DNA from: Candidatus Falkowella caecavicola
GTDB taxonomy: Bacteria; Bacillota; Clostridia; Oscillospirales; Ruminococcaceae
Reading direction: 5' to 3'
Assembly (NCBI GenBank): GCA_904420125.1
Contig: CAJFUK010000037.1
Span: 1-39,356 of the forward strand
DNA: 39,356 nt
Shown piece by piece: positions 16,803 through 25,087 of this stretch. The notes beneath the pieces are model-generated. The model made no database searches, was not told the DNA's origin, and saw only the letters and a program-made list of their open reading frames with translations. How positions within the stretch are numbered: the stretch's first letter is position 1; each line of letters begins with the position of its first letter. The translations under genes were made by a program, and so were the position numbers.

Positions 16803-16835
16803 TTATTGATACAAGAGTTTACTGCAGATTCCCAT
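16803..16835 (-). CDS. Leader peptide 2 (10 codons) upstream of the fusion gene
   Basis: ATG at 16835 to TAA at 16803 encodes MGICSKLLYQ. It has a strong ribosome binding site (GGAGG, five bases before the ATG) and ends 23 bases before the fusion gene start. Short, well-initiated ORFs directly before resistance genes commonly regulate them by ribosome stalling. Whether it is translated is not shown by the sequence alone. Confidence 0.45.
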   Translation of the reverse strand: MGICSKLLYQ

Positions 16836-16973
16836 AATAGCCTCCTTCGATTTGGCATTGAAATGCAAAAAATAAACAACTCCCACATACAACTGTTTTT
16901 GTATGCCTTTACATTTCCAAATCGCAAAATGATTTTTGTTGCCAAAGTCCGTGTTTAAAAGTAGAATCTCATA

Positions 16974-17011
16974 CGAAAAAACTGGGATAAAGCCCCGTAA
17001 GGCCTTATCCC
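16974..17011 (-). terminator. Attenuator-type terminator in the fusion-gene leader
   Basis: On the minus strand an 11-bp stem (17011-17001 with 16994-16984, one G-U pair) is followed by TTTTTT. It lies about 40 bases after the predicted transcription start and about 195 bases before the fusion gene, so it would abort most transcripts unless overcome. The stop codon of leader peptide 1 is inside its 5' arm. Confidence 0.75.
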
Positions 17012-17052
17012 ACTTCCACTGCCTTTTCGATCACAAGTCCTTTGACAAGCAT
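17005..17052 (-). CDS. Leader peptide 1 (15 codons), stop codon inside the attenuator
   Basis: ATG 17052 to TAA 17005-17007 encodes MLVKGLVIEKAVEVG. The predicted transcription start nearly coincides with the ATG, so it is either leaderless or begins at the internal GTG (17034), before which AAAGGA stands only three bases away. Its stop codon falls in the 5' arm of the terminator, so a ribosome paused here would prevent the terminator from folding. That coupling supports a regulatory leader. Confidence 0.5.
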   Translation of the reverse strand: MLVKGLVIEKAVEVG

Positions 17053-17056
17053 ATAT

Positions 17057-17085
17057 ATGATAGCACGCAAAAGCGCAAAAGTCAA
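17057..17085 (-). promoter_or_regulatory. Promoter of the attenuated fusion gene
   Basis: TTGACT (17085-17080), exactly 17 bases, TATCAT (17062-17057) on the minus strand; predicted start near 17050. Confidence 0.75.
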
Positions 17086-17320
17086 ATTTATCGTTTCAAA
17101 ACATTCCGTTGTACATCAATTCTGGATTCGCAATTTCTATTATTCCCACTCAGCAAATTCCGATATATGGGAACGTATTTGAGGTGATTTCACGGGCAAA
17201 ACATTCGCAAATATGTTAATGTTTCACCTGTTATTTGGGGCTACTTGTTTTCTTAGTATCAAAATAGTATCACAGAAATGAAGGAAAAGCAACCTTTTCA
17301 AGCCCTACACGGCCCGGAAA

Positions 17321-17345
17321 AACTCACCTCATATTGAGGGGAGTT
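17321..17345 (-). terminator. Distal terminator after the methyltransferase gene
   Basis: An 11-bp stem with one mismatch (17321-17331 with 17335-17345). T-runs follow on both strands, so it can act in both directions. Confidence 0.6.
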
Positions 17346-17350
17346 TTCGC

Positions 17351-17381
17351 CGAAAGCGGTCTCAAATTGAGACCGCTTTCG
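17351..17381 (-). terminator. 15-bp perfect palindromic hairpin
   Basis: Arms 17351-17365 and 17367-17381 match perfectly. It lies about 80 bases after the methyltransferase stop codon and stands right next to a second hairpin with U-runs. Confidence 0.6.
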
Positions 17382-17458
17382 ACCACCACCCCGCCCAAAA
17401 TCACAGGAGGCGGGCAAGCTTGCCTGGAGGTGCTACTCCCCGATAAATTGGAATTGGC

Positions 17459-18253
17459 TTACTTCCGAGCTTGTAGTTCTACGAGTGCCGCATAATGCTT
17501 AATATCAAATTCTTCTGGTGCTATTTCTGAGAGCATTTTCAGATGTTCGGACTCCCATTCTTTCAATTCTTCTTTAGAAAGAGATGCGCCTACACCACGA
17601 CAAGCTTTCATGCGTCCATTCCATGTAGCTCTGGAAAAATGCACATTCAAGAGATATTCTTCATGATAAACCATATCAAATTTCAATTCATAGCAATCTG
17701 GAATTTGAATTGGATGGAGTTTTTCCCCTGCGCCACTCCATTTTGGACTATACTTCAAAACAAGCTCTTCGCTTTTTCCTGCTATTTTATCCTCATAGGG
17801 GAGCCACGCCATATACAAAACCAATAATTTACCAGTAGGCTTTAACATTCGATACAAATTGGGCATAACTTTTTTATGGTCAAAATACCAGAAGCATTGG
17901 CACGCTGTAATGACATCAAAAGATTCTGTTGGAAAATCTATGTTTTCCGCCGCCTCCGCATAGTAATCAACATCCATTCCTTTAGATAACTTTTGTGCCT
18001 GCTGAATTTGCTCTTCTGAAATATCTGTGCCAACCCACTTCGCTCCGTAAGAATACAGGTTTCTTGGCAGAACACCGGTTCCCGTACCGAGATCCAAAAC
18101 CATTTGTCCGTCTTTACATAATCCTAAGTCAAGAATTTTTTGATAAAATTCTTGTGGATAAATGTCTCGATATTTTGCATATTCAGAAGATACTTTCCCC
18201 CAATCAAAACCTTTTCCACCATCTATTGTTTTATTTTTGATAATCAAAAGCAA
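17459..18253 (-). CDS. Class I SAM-dependent methyltransferase
   Basis: 264 residues from TTG 18253 (a second TTG at 18247 with better spacing to GGGGG is equally likely; the core begins at KNKTIDGGKGFDWG). Motif I is VLDLGTGTGVLPR (about residues 52-64), followed by the acidic end of strand 2 (GTDIS), motif II-like SFDVITACQCFWYF and a post-motif LKPTGKLLVLYM. The overall plan is UbiE/Methyltransf_11-like. It transfers a methyl group from SAM to a small molecule or protein that I cannot name. Position next to the attenuated fusion gene and in a patch of palindromes suggests cargo of a mobile element; a role in resistance is possible but unsupported. Confidence 0.85.
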   Translation of the reverse strand: MLLIIKNKTIDGGKGFDWGKVSSEYAKYRDIYPQEFYQKILDLGLCKDGQMVLDLGTGTGVLPRNLYSYGAKWVGTDISEEQIQQAQKLSKGMDVDYYAEAAENIDFPTESFDVITACQCFWYFDHKKVMPNLYRMLKPTGKLLVLYMAWLPYEDKIAGKSEELVLKYSPKWSGAGEKLHPIQIPDCYELKFDMVYHEEYLLNVHFSRATWNGRMKACRGVGASLSKEELKEWESEHLKMLSEIAPEEFDIKHYAALVELQARK

Positions 18254-18639
18254 ACACCCCCATAAATCCCGACTTGTCGTTCTATTATTTGAAAACAGTA
18301 TATCATACGGCCGCTTATAATTCCACCCTTTTACCGTCCGCCCCGGTCAAGTGAATACCTTGGCCGTTTGCAGTTTTTCCCCGCCTGCTCTTTTCCCTGC
18401 TTCCCGAGGCCAAGGACTTCGCCTGACCAGTCCGTCAGATGGACGAAACAGAAAACCCGTAGGTCCCGTTGAAAGGGACCTACGGGTTGAAATATTTATT
18501 CCCACTCAGTGATTAAAAATGGATTGACTTTAGAATCAAATCTTGTGGCAAATTCAAATGCCTTGACAGGTGAAAAGTTAGTATTGATTCGGATTTTTAG
18601 TGTTCTAGATTTTGAACATATTCAGATTAAATACTATTT
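18254..18639. other. Non-coding DNA with element-like sequence
   Basis: Contains an inverted pair CCTTGGCC (18359-18366) / GGCCAAGG (18409-18416) and a strong 14-bp hairpin (18454-18488). A -10-like TATACT (18302-18297) for the methyltransferase lies here. No supported gene. Confidence 0.4.
18454..18488. terminator. 14-bp perfect hairpin, probable terminator
   Basis: Arms 18454-18467 and 18475-18488, 7-base loop. On the minus strand the stem is followed by TTTTCTGTTT, so it best fits ending minus-strand transcription from the right. Confidence 0.7.
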
Positions 18640-18894
18640 TTATTGATTAAAATTATCTAACACCTCTCGCTGCTTCTGATCAGTGCTTATGTACAACGGA
18701 GCAAAGTGACTCAAATCAAAGCTTCTCCGCATATTCTTCTTATTTTTGTCATAACTCCTTGCGGCATGGCTTTTTGAAAGTGAAAAGTAAGATACCATTT
18801 GGACATCACGAATTTCTGCCGGACCTTTCTCAATTATCATTTTCATTTTATTCTTTTCCGACTTTTTCAGCACAAATTTTGGAAGAGCAAGCAT
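18640..18894 (-). CDS. Hypothetical basic protein (weak; possible remnant)
   Basis: An 84-residue frame, rich in Lys, Arg and Ser (for example SKSHAARSYDKNKKNMRR), with GGGGG about 12 bases before its ATG, too far for a good ribosome binding site. No membrane segment or known motif. It lies in a gene-poor part of the accessory region with a terminator downstream (18454-18488), which mildly supports a transcript here. It may be the end of a decayed gene. Confidence 0.3.
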   Translation of the reverse strand: MLALPKFVLKKSEKNKMKMIIEKGPAEIRDVQMVSYFSLSKSHAARSYDKNKKNMRRSFDLSHFAPLYISTDQKQREVLDNFNQ

Positions 18895-19016
18895 AAGAAA
18901 CGGGCCCCCGCTTCCTAAAAATATCTTATTGGAAGTATCCCATACACTCTCTGTATTTTCATAAATGGCGATTTATATGAATGATACTGGACGAAGTAGA
19001 AAAACAAAATAAACTA

Positions 19017-19025
19017 TGGTATAAT
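19017..19025 (+). promoter_or_regulatory. Extended -10 promoter of the flavin-reductase-like gene
   Basis: TGG followed by a perfect TATAAT (19020-19025); the -35 region is weak, as is usual for extended -10 promoters. About 50 bases before the ATG. Confidence 0.6.
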
Positions 19026-19076
19026 TAGGTCACAGAAAATGACGATGTTATTTGTATATTTGGGGAGGTATTCAAC

Positions 19077-19727
19077 ATGAAAAAAGAGTTTTCATCTATT
19101 CCACAGTCGATGAAAAAAATGGAAACCTATGGTTTTTCGTGGATGGATTTTGTAACCGCAATTCCTGCTCCATTGTTTGTCGCGACGTCATATAAATCCA
19201 ACGGGAAACCCAACGCTTGTTTACAATCATGGGCATGTTTTAATGGAAGCCCCAGGGGGTTTTATGCAATTCTATCAAGTATAAATAAGGCGGGACATTT
19301 ATATAAGACTCTAAAAGAAAAGAATGAAGTTGTTCTTAATTTTCCGTCTGCTGATATTTATGACCTTTGTTCAGCAACAATCCGTAATAATGGATTTGAC
19401 GATGATGAGATTACTTTATCCGGACTAACTGCTGAACCGGCCTCTACCGTTCATGCACCACGAATCAAGGAGTGTTTTCTTAATCTTGAGTGCCGTTATC
19501 TGTGGGAGCGAGAAATTGTAGAAGGCGATACCCATGTTTTAATTTGTTTAGAAGTGGTAAATATTTGTATCGATGAAGCGCATATAGATGAGGCTGTTCA
19601 GGGGAGATACAATGAAAGCGGCTATCTTTACAATATACATTATCCGATCAATCCAGATAACTATCATGGTAAGTCTAATGACTGGATCGCTATTTTGAAA
19701 AAGTATAGAGATATGGGAGAGTACTGA
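19077..19727 (+). CDS. Flavin reductase-like (flavoredoxin-type) FMN-binding protein
   Basis: 216 residues with GGGGAGG at good distance from the ATG. The fold of the flavin reductase-like/FMN-binding split-barrel family is suggested by TAIPAPLFVATSYKSNGKPNACLQSWACFNGSPRGFYAILSS in pieces: the dipeptide-rich strand I-PAPLFVATS, the NACLQSW segment facing FMN, and a later KECFLNLEC strand. It would bind FMN and pass electrons in the cytoplasm, partner unknown. No partner gene is adjacent; it stands alone with its own promoter within the accessory region. Confidence 0.8.
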   Translation: MKKEFSSIPQSMKKMETYGFSWMDFVTAIPAPLFVATSYKSNGKPNACLQSWACFNGSPRGFYAILSSINKAGHLYKTLKEKNEVVLNFPSADIYDLCSATIRNNGFDDDEITLSGLTAEPASTVHAPRIKECFLNLECRYLWEREIVEGDTHVLICLEVVNICIDEAHIDEAVQGRYNESGYLYNIHYPINPDNYHGKSNDWIAILKKYRDMGEY

Positions 19728-20200
19728 ACCAAGTGAACCGATAGCGTAATGAGGGCGTAGCAAAATCAGCCGCCCTTGTTTCTGATCAAGTGAACGGCTA
19801 CCGTTGTCGTGGACAAGTGTCTCTGCCGCTGCTGAAATGGGAATCAAGATGGCGAACGCACTCTTTGCTGTCGTCATCTTACTATGATGCGGATCTTCTA
19901 TTGTTACCTTCATTCCCTTAAAATACCGTTTTATTGCGGGACACTATGGAAAGAGGAAACTCAGAGATTCACATTCTGACTTTTATCATTTCTCTTTATA
20001 GCTTCTGATACATTTTATATGATTCCGTGAAATCCGAACACCGTTTGGGCACCAAAGCGTTAAAAGACATTGTTGTTTTGAGTACCCTAATTGGCGAGGA
20101 AACCAGTATTTGTAAGGGTTTTTACAGTCGAAATTTTTTGATAGCACAAAATCAAATACTATTTTTTATATCTTTCTTCTCTTAAAATCTGCAAATATAG
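19728..20200. other. Gene-poor region with decayed coding sequence
   Basis: About 470 bases without a convincing intact gene. A minus-strand frame (ATG 19913) gives …MTTAKSAFAILIPISAAAETLVHDNGSRS…, while the plus strand has a hydrophobic run …EMGIKMANALFAVVILL that hits a stop codon. One of them may be the trace of a lost gene. Two AAGTGAAC copies (19731 and 19786) are present. Confidence 0.35.
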
Positions 20201-20229
20201 TTGTAAAGTGTTTCATTTTTCAGTATAAT
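20201..20229 (+). promoter_or_regulatory. Promoter of the DUF1846 gene
   Basis: TTGTAA (20201-20206), 17 bases, TATAAT (20224-20229). Confidence 0.75.
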
Positions 20230-20289
20230 AAAAAATATGGGTTGCACGCGCTTTTGTGCAGGCAGGAAGAATAAGGGCGGGGAATGAAG

Positions 20290-21774
20290 ATGAAAAAAGT
20301 CGGATTTGATAATGAAAAGTATTTGAAAATGCAGTCAGAACATATTCGGGAACGAATTGCACAGTTTGATAACAAGCTGTATCTGGAATTTGGCGGAAAA
20401 TTGTTTGACGACTACCATGCCTCCAGAGTATTACCGGGATTTGCTCCGGACAGTAAAGTAAAAATGCTCATGCAGATGGCAGATCAGGCAGAAATCGTCA
20501 TTGTGATTAACGGAGGAGATATTGAGGCCAATAAGGTACGGGGCGATCTGGGAATCACTTATGATGCGGATGTTCTGCGCTTGATTGATGCTTTTCGGGA
20601 TATCAATCTATACGTGGGAAGTGTGGTCATTACACAATACTCCGGACAGCCTGCGGCAGATGCATTTCGCAAACGGTTGCACCATCTTGGGGTACAGGTA
20701 TACCTTCATTACTCGATCCCCGGTTATCCGTCCAACATTCCGTTTATTGTCAGCGATGAAGGGTTTGGAAAAAACGAATATATTGAAACAACACGTCCGT
20801 TGGTTGTTGTTACAGCGCCTGGTCCGGGAAGCGGTAAAATGGCTACCTGTCTATCTCAGCTGTATCACGAATACCGCAGAGGTGTAAAGGCGGGATATGC
20901 CAAATTTGAGACATTTCCGGTTTGGAATTTACCGTTAAAGCATCCGGTCAATCTGGCGTATGAAGCGGCCACCGCTGATCTTAACGATGTAAACATGATC
21001 GATCCTTTCCATCTGGAAGCATACGGACAGACCACTGTCAATTATAATCGGGATGTTGAGATTTTTCCGGTCCTGAATACAATTTTTGAGAAAATTGCCG
21101 GCACCAGCCCTTATAAATCTCCGACAGATATGGGCGTCAATATGGCGGGGAACTGCATTGTAGATGATGCAGTCGTATGTGAAGCGTCCCGCCAGGAAAT
21201 TATCCGTCGGTATTATTATTCTCTTTGTGAACAAAGAAAAGGTTGTCTGGATGCAGAGGCTGTCTATAAAGTCGAGTTGTTAATGAATCAGGCCGGCATT
21301 TCTACAGAAAAACGCGTAGTTGTGCAAGCGGCATTGGATCGGGAAGAACAGACAGGATTGCCGGCTGCGGCGATCCAGCTACCCGACGGACGGATTGTTA
21401 CCGGGAAAACGTCTCCTTTACTGGGTGCTTCGGCGGCGGTTCTTTTAAATGCGCTCAAGGAACTGGGTGGGATCAGCCACAATATCCATCTGATTTCTCC
21501 GATTGTAATCGGACCCATTCAAAATCTGAAGATCAAGCACCTGGGAAATCATAATCCCCGGCTACATACTGATGAGATCCTGGTCGCTTTATCTATCAAT
21601 GCGGCGACAAATCCTACAGCTGAACTAGCGCTCCAGCAATTAGCCAAACTGCGGGGATGTGAAGCACATTCCACGGTGATTCTTTCTCATGTAGATGACA
21701 GTACATTTAAAAAGCTGGGTGTGAATCTGACCTGTGAACCCAAATATCAGACAAAAAAGCTTTATCATCATTAA
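20290..21774 (+). CDS. DUF1846 family protein
   Basis: 494 residues. The ATG at 20290 is preferred because GGGCGGGG then lies seven bases away; the ATG at 20284 would leave one base. Full-length match by eye to the DUF1846 family (about 500 residues), including the N-terminal KVGFDNEKYLKMQSEHI, the P-loop-like APGPGSGKMATCLSQLYHE (about 177-195) and the C-terminal GCEAHSTVILSHVDDSTFKKLG in pieces. Members are cytoplasmic and structurally characterised, but the reaction is not established. The gene is monocistronic with its own promoter and terminator, and marks the return to conserved chromosome after the accessory region. Confidence 0.92.
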   Translation: MKKVGFDNEKYLKMQSEHIRERIAQFDNKLYLEFGGKLFDDYHASRVLPGFAPDSKVKMLMQMADQAEIVIVINGGDIEANKVRGDLGITYDADVLRLIDAFRDINLYVGSVVITQYSGQPAADAFRKRLHHLGVQVYLHYSIPGYPSNIPFIVSDEGFGKNEYIETTRPLVVVTAPGPGSGKMATCLSQLYHEYRRGVKAGYAKFETFPVWNLPLKHPVNLAYEAATADLNDVNMIDPFHLEAYGQTTVNYNRDVEIFPVLNTIFEKIAGTSPYKSPTDMGVNMAGNCIVDDAVVCEASRQEIIRRYYYSLCEQRKGCLDAEAVYKVELLMNQAGISTEKRVVVQAALDREEQTGLPAAAIQLPDGRIVTGKTSPLLGASAAVLLNALKELGGISHNIHLISPIVIGPIQNLKIKHLGNHNPRLHTDEILVALSINAATNPTAELALQQLAKLRGCEAHSTVILSHVDDSTFKKLGVNLTCEPKYQTKKLYHH

Positions 21775-21929
21775 GGGGTCTGCGAACTCCGGCAAATCAT
21801 CGTAAAATAAGGATCGGAGAACTTTCTATGCTTACTCTTCAGGTATGGCCAAACTCGTGTGACCATCATCTGAAAAGTTAAATAAGAGCATTCAGAAAAA
21901 GACTTGAAAAAAATAAATCTTTGGATTAC

Positions 21930-21969
21930 AATAGATCTTATCAGAGAAATTCTGGTAAGATCTATTTTT
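21930..21969 (+). terminator. Terminator after the DUF1846 gene
   Basis: A 15-bp stem with one mismatch (21930-21944 with 21952-21966) ending in TTTTT. Confidence 0.85.
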
Positions 21970-22045
21970 GTTGCATGATTGCTGCATCATCTGAGAATCT
22001 GAATGGGTAAGCCTGTTGGAATATGACGCAAAGGGGAGTCGTCAT

Positions 22046-22681
22046 GTGAGATATGATATTATTCTAAGCTTAGCGGGCATCCTGATTTTTTTAATCTTCG
22101 GTCTTTCCGCTATGCAGGTTGTACTTTCCAGAATCCATTTGCTCTTTGGGCTACTGTGGCTGAGAATCACAGGAAAAATCAGAATCGCAGCGCGAGGATG
22201 GGGATTTTTTCTGGGAAATACCCGCTCCCCCAAAATTGATTTTGCGGTTTTTGCCGGTTCTGCTGTTTATTTGGTCAAACTGTGCGGTGTATATCGGACT
22301 TATACAACGATGCTGGTCAGAAATCCAAAATCTTGGCAATTTACCCGTCCTAAAATGTTTTCCCTTTTAAAAGAACAGCATAGTCATGCGGTTGTTCTCC
22401 GCTTTGATCTGAAAAACATGCTGCAACATGTCAGCGGTTTTTCACAGATGGAGGGTCTGGAGATACTACCGGTTGTTTTATTTTCTCCGCCGCCAAAAGA
22501 AATTTTGGTTCAATCCGAAACGGATACACAACAGGTTTTAAACGGGGATAAGCTGTATCAGGATCTGATGTTTACTGTCCGGGGGTTTTGCAGGAGACTG
22601 CAGCAGACAGAGAAGCTTTCAGAAACAGAAGCTGCAAAACAACTGCGAGCTGATATTTCCAGAGCACTACGGGAACAATAG
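22046..22681 (+). CDS. Membrane-anchored protein of unknown function
   Basis: 211 residues from GTG 22046, chosen because AAAGGGG lies nine bases upstream; the frame extends to a TTG at 22016 without such a site. One or two N-terminal hydrophobic helices (about residues 3-30) anchor a basic cytoplasmic domain of about 160 residues that ends in an Arg/Gln/Glu-rich helix (LQQTEKLSETEAAKQL). No catalytic motif is recognised. It is the first gene of a tight three-gene operon (29 and 30 bases between genes). Confidence 0.7.
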   Translation: MRYDIILSLAGILIFLIFGLSAMQVVLSRIHLLFGLLWLRITGKIRIAARGWGFFLGNTRSPKIDFAVFAGSAVYLVKLCGVYRTYTTMLVRNPKSWQFTRPKMFSLLKEQHSHAVVLRFDLKNMLQHVSGFSQMEGLEILPVVLFSPPPKEILVQSETDTQQVLNGDKLYQDLMFTVRGFCRRLQQTEKLSETEAAKQLRADISRALREQ

Positions 22682-22710
22682 GCAAGTAAGATTGGAAAGG
22701 AAGGGAAATT

Positions 22711-23937
22711 ATGCAGAAAAAACTACAGGAATATGCAGATATTATTGTGGGTATGGGTGTGAATCTTCAGAAAGAGCAGACGTTGGTTATTTCGGCTCCT
22801 ATTGAATGCGTTGAATTCGTACGAATGATTTCTGCAGCGGCTTATCGCCAAGGCGCGCGGGAAGTTGTTTACCACTGGAATGACGACCAGCTGACCCGTC
22901 AAAAATATCTTCATGCAGACAGTTCTGTATTCGACACGATTCCTGCCTGGCGGCAGACTTTTTATGAAGAGTATTCTACAAAGGGGGCGGCCTTCTTAAG
23001 CCTTTATGCAGAAGATCCGGAAAACCTGAAAGGTGTAGATCCGGACCGGATGCAGCGTTTCAGGCGGGCAAACGGGGAAGCATTAAAAGAGTTTTACCGG
23101 CGGGAAATGGAGAATGAGATCCCCTGGTGTGTCGTCTCGCTGCCGACTTACGGCTGGGCAAAACGGGTATTCCCGGATGTATCTGCAGAAGAGGCGATGG
23201 TCAAACTTTGGAATGTGATTTTTAAAGTGATGCGAATTGGCGAGGGAACCGCAGAACAGGCATGGCAGAAACATCTGCGCGTATTACAGGAACATGCGGA
23301 TTTCTTAAACCAGCAGGATTTTCGGTATCTTCACTATCAGAATGCGCTGGGAACCGATTTGATGGTCGAACTTCCAGACAATCATATTTGGACATGTGGC
23401 GGAGAAAAGACAAAATCAGGACAGAAGTTTGTACCGAATATGCCGACAGAAGAAATTTTTACAGCGCCGAAACGGGATGGCGTCAATGGAGTTTTGTTTG
23501 GTTCTAAACCTTTGGCTGAATCCGGAAATATTATTGATGGGATACGCTTTGAATTCCAGGATGGAAAAATTGTGCGGGCAGATGCAACCAGAGGCCAGGA
23601 ATACCTGCGCCAGGCGATTACAGTGGATGCCGGCGCTTCTTATCTGGGAGAAGTGGCGCTGGTTCCTTATGAATCTCCGATTTCTCAGTCGGGCATCCTG
23701 TTCTATAACACGCTGTTTGATGAAAACGCTTCCTGTCATTTTGCATTTGGAGAAGCTTATAAGTCCTCGGTCAAGGGCGGGGAATATATGACGGAAGAAG
23801 AACAGAGACAGGCAGGGCTCAATATGTCCCTGACTCATGTGGACTTTATGGTGGGGACGCCGGATTTGCAGATTATCGGTATCCGGAAAGACGGAACGGA
23901 AGTTCCGGTGTTTATAAACGGGAATTTTGCTGGATAA
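22711..23937 (+). CDS. Aminopeptidase, M29 family
   Basis: 408 residues with a ribosome binding site GGAAGGGA. It matches the M29 (thermophilic AmpS/PepS-like) metallo-aminopeptidases in length and in metal-site motifs: PTEEIFTAP (Glu ligand, about residue 249), GEVALVP (Glu, about 315), CHFAFGEAY (His, about 348) and SLTHVDFMVG (His-x-Asp, about 378-380). It removes N-terminal amino acids from peptides in the cytoplasm with two divalent metals. Second gene of the operon. Confidence 0.93.
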   Translation: MQKKLQEYADIIVGMGVNLQKEQTLVISAPIECVEFVRMISAAAYRQGAREVVYHWNDDQLTRQKYLHADSSVFDTIPAWRQTFYEEYSTKGAAFLSLYAEDPENLKGVDPDRMQRFRRANGEALKEFYRREMENEIPWCVVSLPTYGWAKRVFPDVSAEEAMVKLWNVIFKVMRIGEGTAEQAWQKHLRVLQEHADFLNQQDFRYLHYQNALGTDLMVELPDNHIWTCGGEKTKSGQKFVPNMPTEEIFTAPKRDGVNGVLFGSKPLAESGNIIDGIRFEFQDGKIVRADATRGQEYLRQAITVDAGASYLGEVALVPYESPISQSGILFYNTLFDENASCHFAFGEAYKSSVKGGEYMTEEEQRQAGLNMSLTHVDFMVGTPDLQIIGIRKDGTEVPVFINGNFAG

Positions 23938-23967
23938 AATCCCGTAAGACATAAAGGAGGCAGGAAT

Positions 23968-24987
23968 ATGAAAGCTTTATTCATTGGCGGTACCGGAACG
24001 ATCAGTATGGAAATTACCAAGCTGTTGCCTAAGCTGGGATGGGAACTCTATTTATTTAACCGTGGCAATAAAAATGACAACCTACCCGATGGCGTGCATT
24101 TGATCCAGGGGGATATCAACCGGGAAGAAGAAGCTGCCCGGCTGCTTGCAAATGAAACCTTTGATACGGTGGTGGATTTTATTGCATTTGTACCCTCCCA
24201 ATTGGAGCGGGATTATCGCCTGTTTTCCGGCAGAACACGGCAGTTTATTTTTATCAGTTCGGCTTCCGCTTACCAGAAGCCGCTGTCTGACTATAGAATT
24301 ACGGAAAGCACGCCGCTTGTCAATCCCTATTGGGAATATTCCCGCAATAAGATTGCCTGTGAAGAGTATTTAATGACACAGTATAGAAATCACGGTTTTC
24401 CGGTTACCATCGTTCGTCCGAGTCATACCTATAGTGACTTTTCCATTCCAACCGGTATCCATGGCAATAAAGGCAGTTGGCAGGTAGCTAAACGAATGCT
24501 GGAGGGGAAACCGGTACTGATTCCCGGAGATGGGACGTCCTTATGGACGATGACACATAGTGCAGACTTTGCCAAAGGATTTGTCGGATTGATGGGCAAT
24601 ATTCATGCGCTCGGAGAAGCGGTGCATATTACATCGGATGAATCCTTAACCTGGAATCAAATCTACCAGGCACTGGCAGATGCTTTGGGTGTACCACTGC
24701 ATGGCGTACATGTGGCTTCGGAATTTCTCGCATCCTGCAGTTCCTATGATTTGCGCGGCAGCCTTTTGGGTGATAAAGCGAATACGGTGGTATTTGATAA
24801 CACAAAAATTAAACGGCTGGTTCCGGGCTTTACGGCAACCATTCGTTTGGATCAGGGCATTCGGCAGACGGTGCAATATCTGCTGGCGCACCCTGAACTA
24901 CAGGAAGAAGACCCTGAATTTGATGCATGGTGTGACCGCGTCATTGCGCAGCTGCAACAGGCGGCGGAGCGGGTACGGCAAGGATAG
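23968..24987 (+). CDS. NAD-dependent epimerase/dehydratase family protein (extended SDR)
   Basis: 339 residues; AAAGGAGG before ATG. The N-terminal Rossmann motif GGTGTIS (residues 7-13) binds NAD(P). The catalytic region has SSASAYQK and the Tyr/Lys pair YSRNK (about 127-131). The protein resembles mRNA-binding/isoflavone reductase-like NAD-epimerases (CSP41-type) that act on sugar nucleotides or are non-enzymatic; substrate not evident. Third gene of the operon, followed by a clear terminator. Confidence 0.88.
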   Translation: MKALFIGGTGTISMEITKLLPKLGWELYLFNRGNKNDNLPDGVHLIQGDINREEEAARLLANETFDTVVDFIAFVPSQLERDYRLFSGRTRQFIFISSASAYQKPLSDYRITESTPLVNPYWEYSRNKIACEEYLMTQYRNHGFPVTIVRPSHTYSDFSIPTGIHGNKGSWQVAKRMLEGKPVLIPGDGTSLWTMTHSADFAKGFVGLMGNIHALGEAVHITSDESLTWNQIYQALADALGVPLHGVHVASEFLASCSSYDLRGSLLGDKANTVVFDNTKIKRLVPGFTATIRLDQGIRQTVQYLLAHPELQEEDPEFDAWCDRVIAQLQQAAERVRQG

Positions 24988-25035
24988 AAGACCGATTGTT
25001 CCGAAATGCCAACGGATCATGTACAGGATAAAAAG

Positions 25036-25071
25036 ACGGCCTGTCAGCTTATAGCTGACAGGCCGTTTTTA
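25036..25071 (+). terminator. Terminator of the M29-epimerase operon
   Basis: A 14-bp perfect stem (25036-25049 with 25053-25066) followed by T5; A-rich on the opposite side, so it probably also serves the convergent GH26 gene. Confidence 0.92.
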
Positions 25072-25087
25072 CTGTAAAAAATCGTTC

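Larger units (their letters stand above)
17086..17458. other. Intergenic DNA with stacked palindromes, mobile-element-like
   Basis: About 370 bases without a gene. It holds two hairpins after the methyltransferase gene and a 12-bp palindrome GGCAAGCTTGCC (17413-17424). The compact GC-rich part (17300-17450) differs from the AT-rich surroundings and resembles remnants found around cargo genes of clostridial elements; this is impression, not proof. Confidence 0.4.

Noticed and set aside
16936-17187. 83-codon plus-strand frame opposite the fusion-gene leader
   Set aside because: No ribosome binding site and no recognisable product; the minus-strand promoter, leader ORF and terminator explain the region better.
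19548-19913. 121-codon minus-strand frame overlapping the end of the flavin-reductase-like gene
   Set aside because: About half of it is antisense to a supported gene, and the rest has no start signal; I kept it only as a possible remnant in the intergenic entry.
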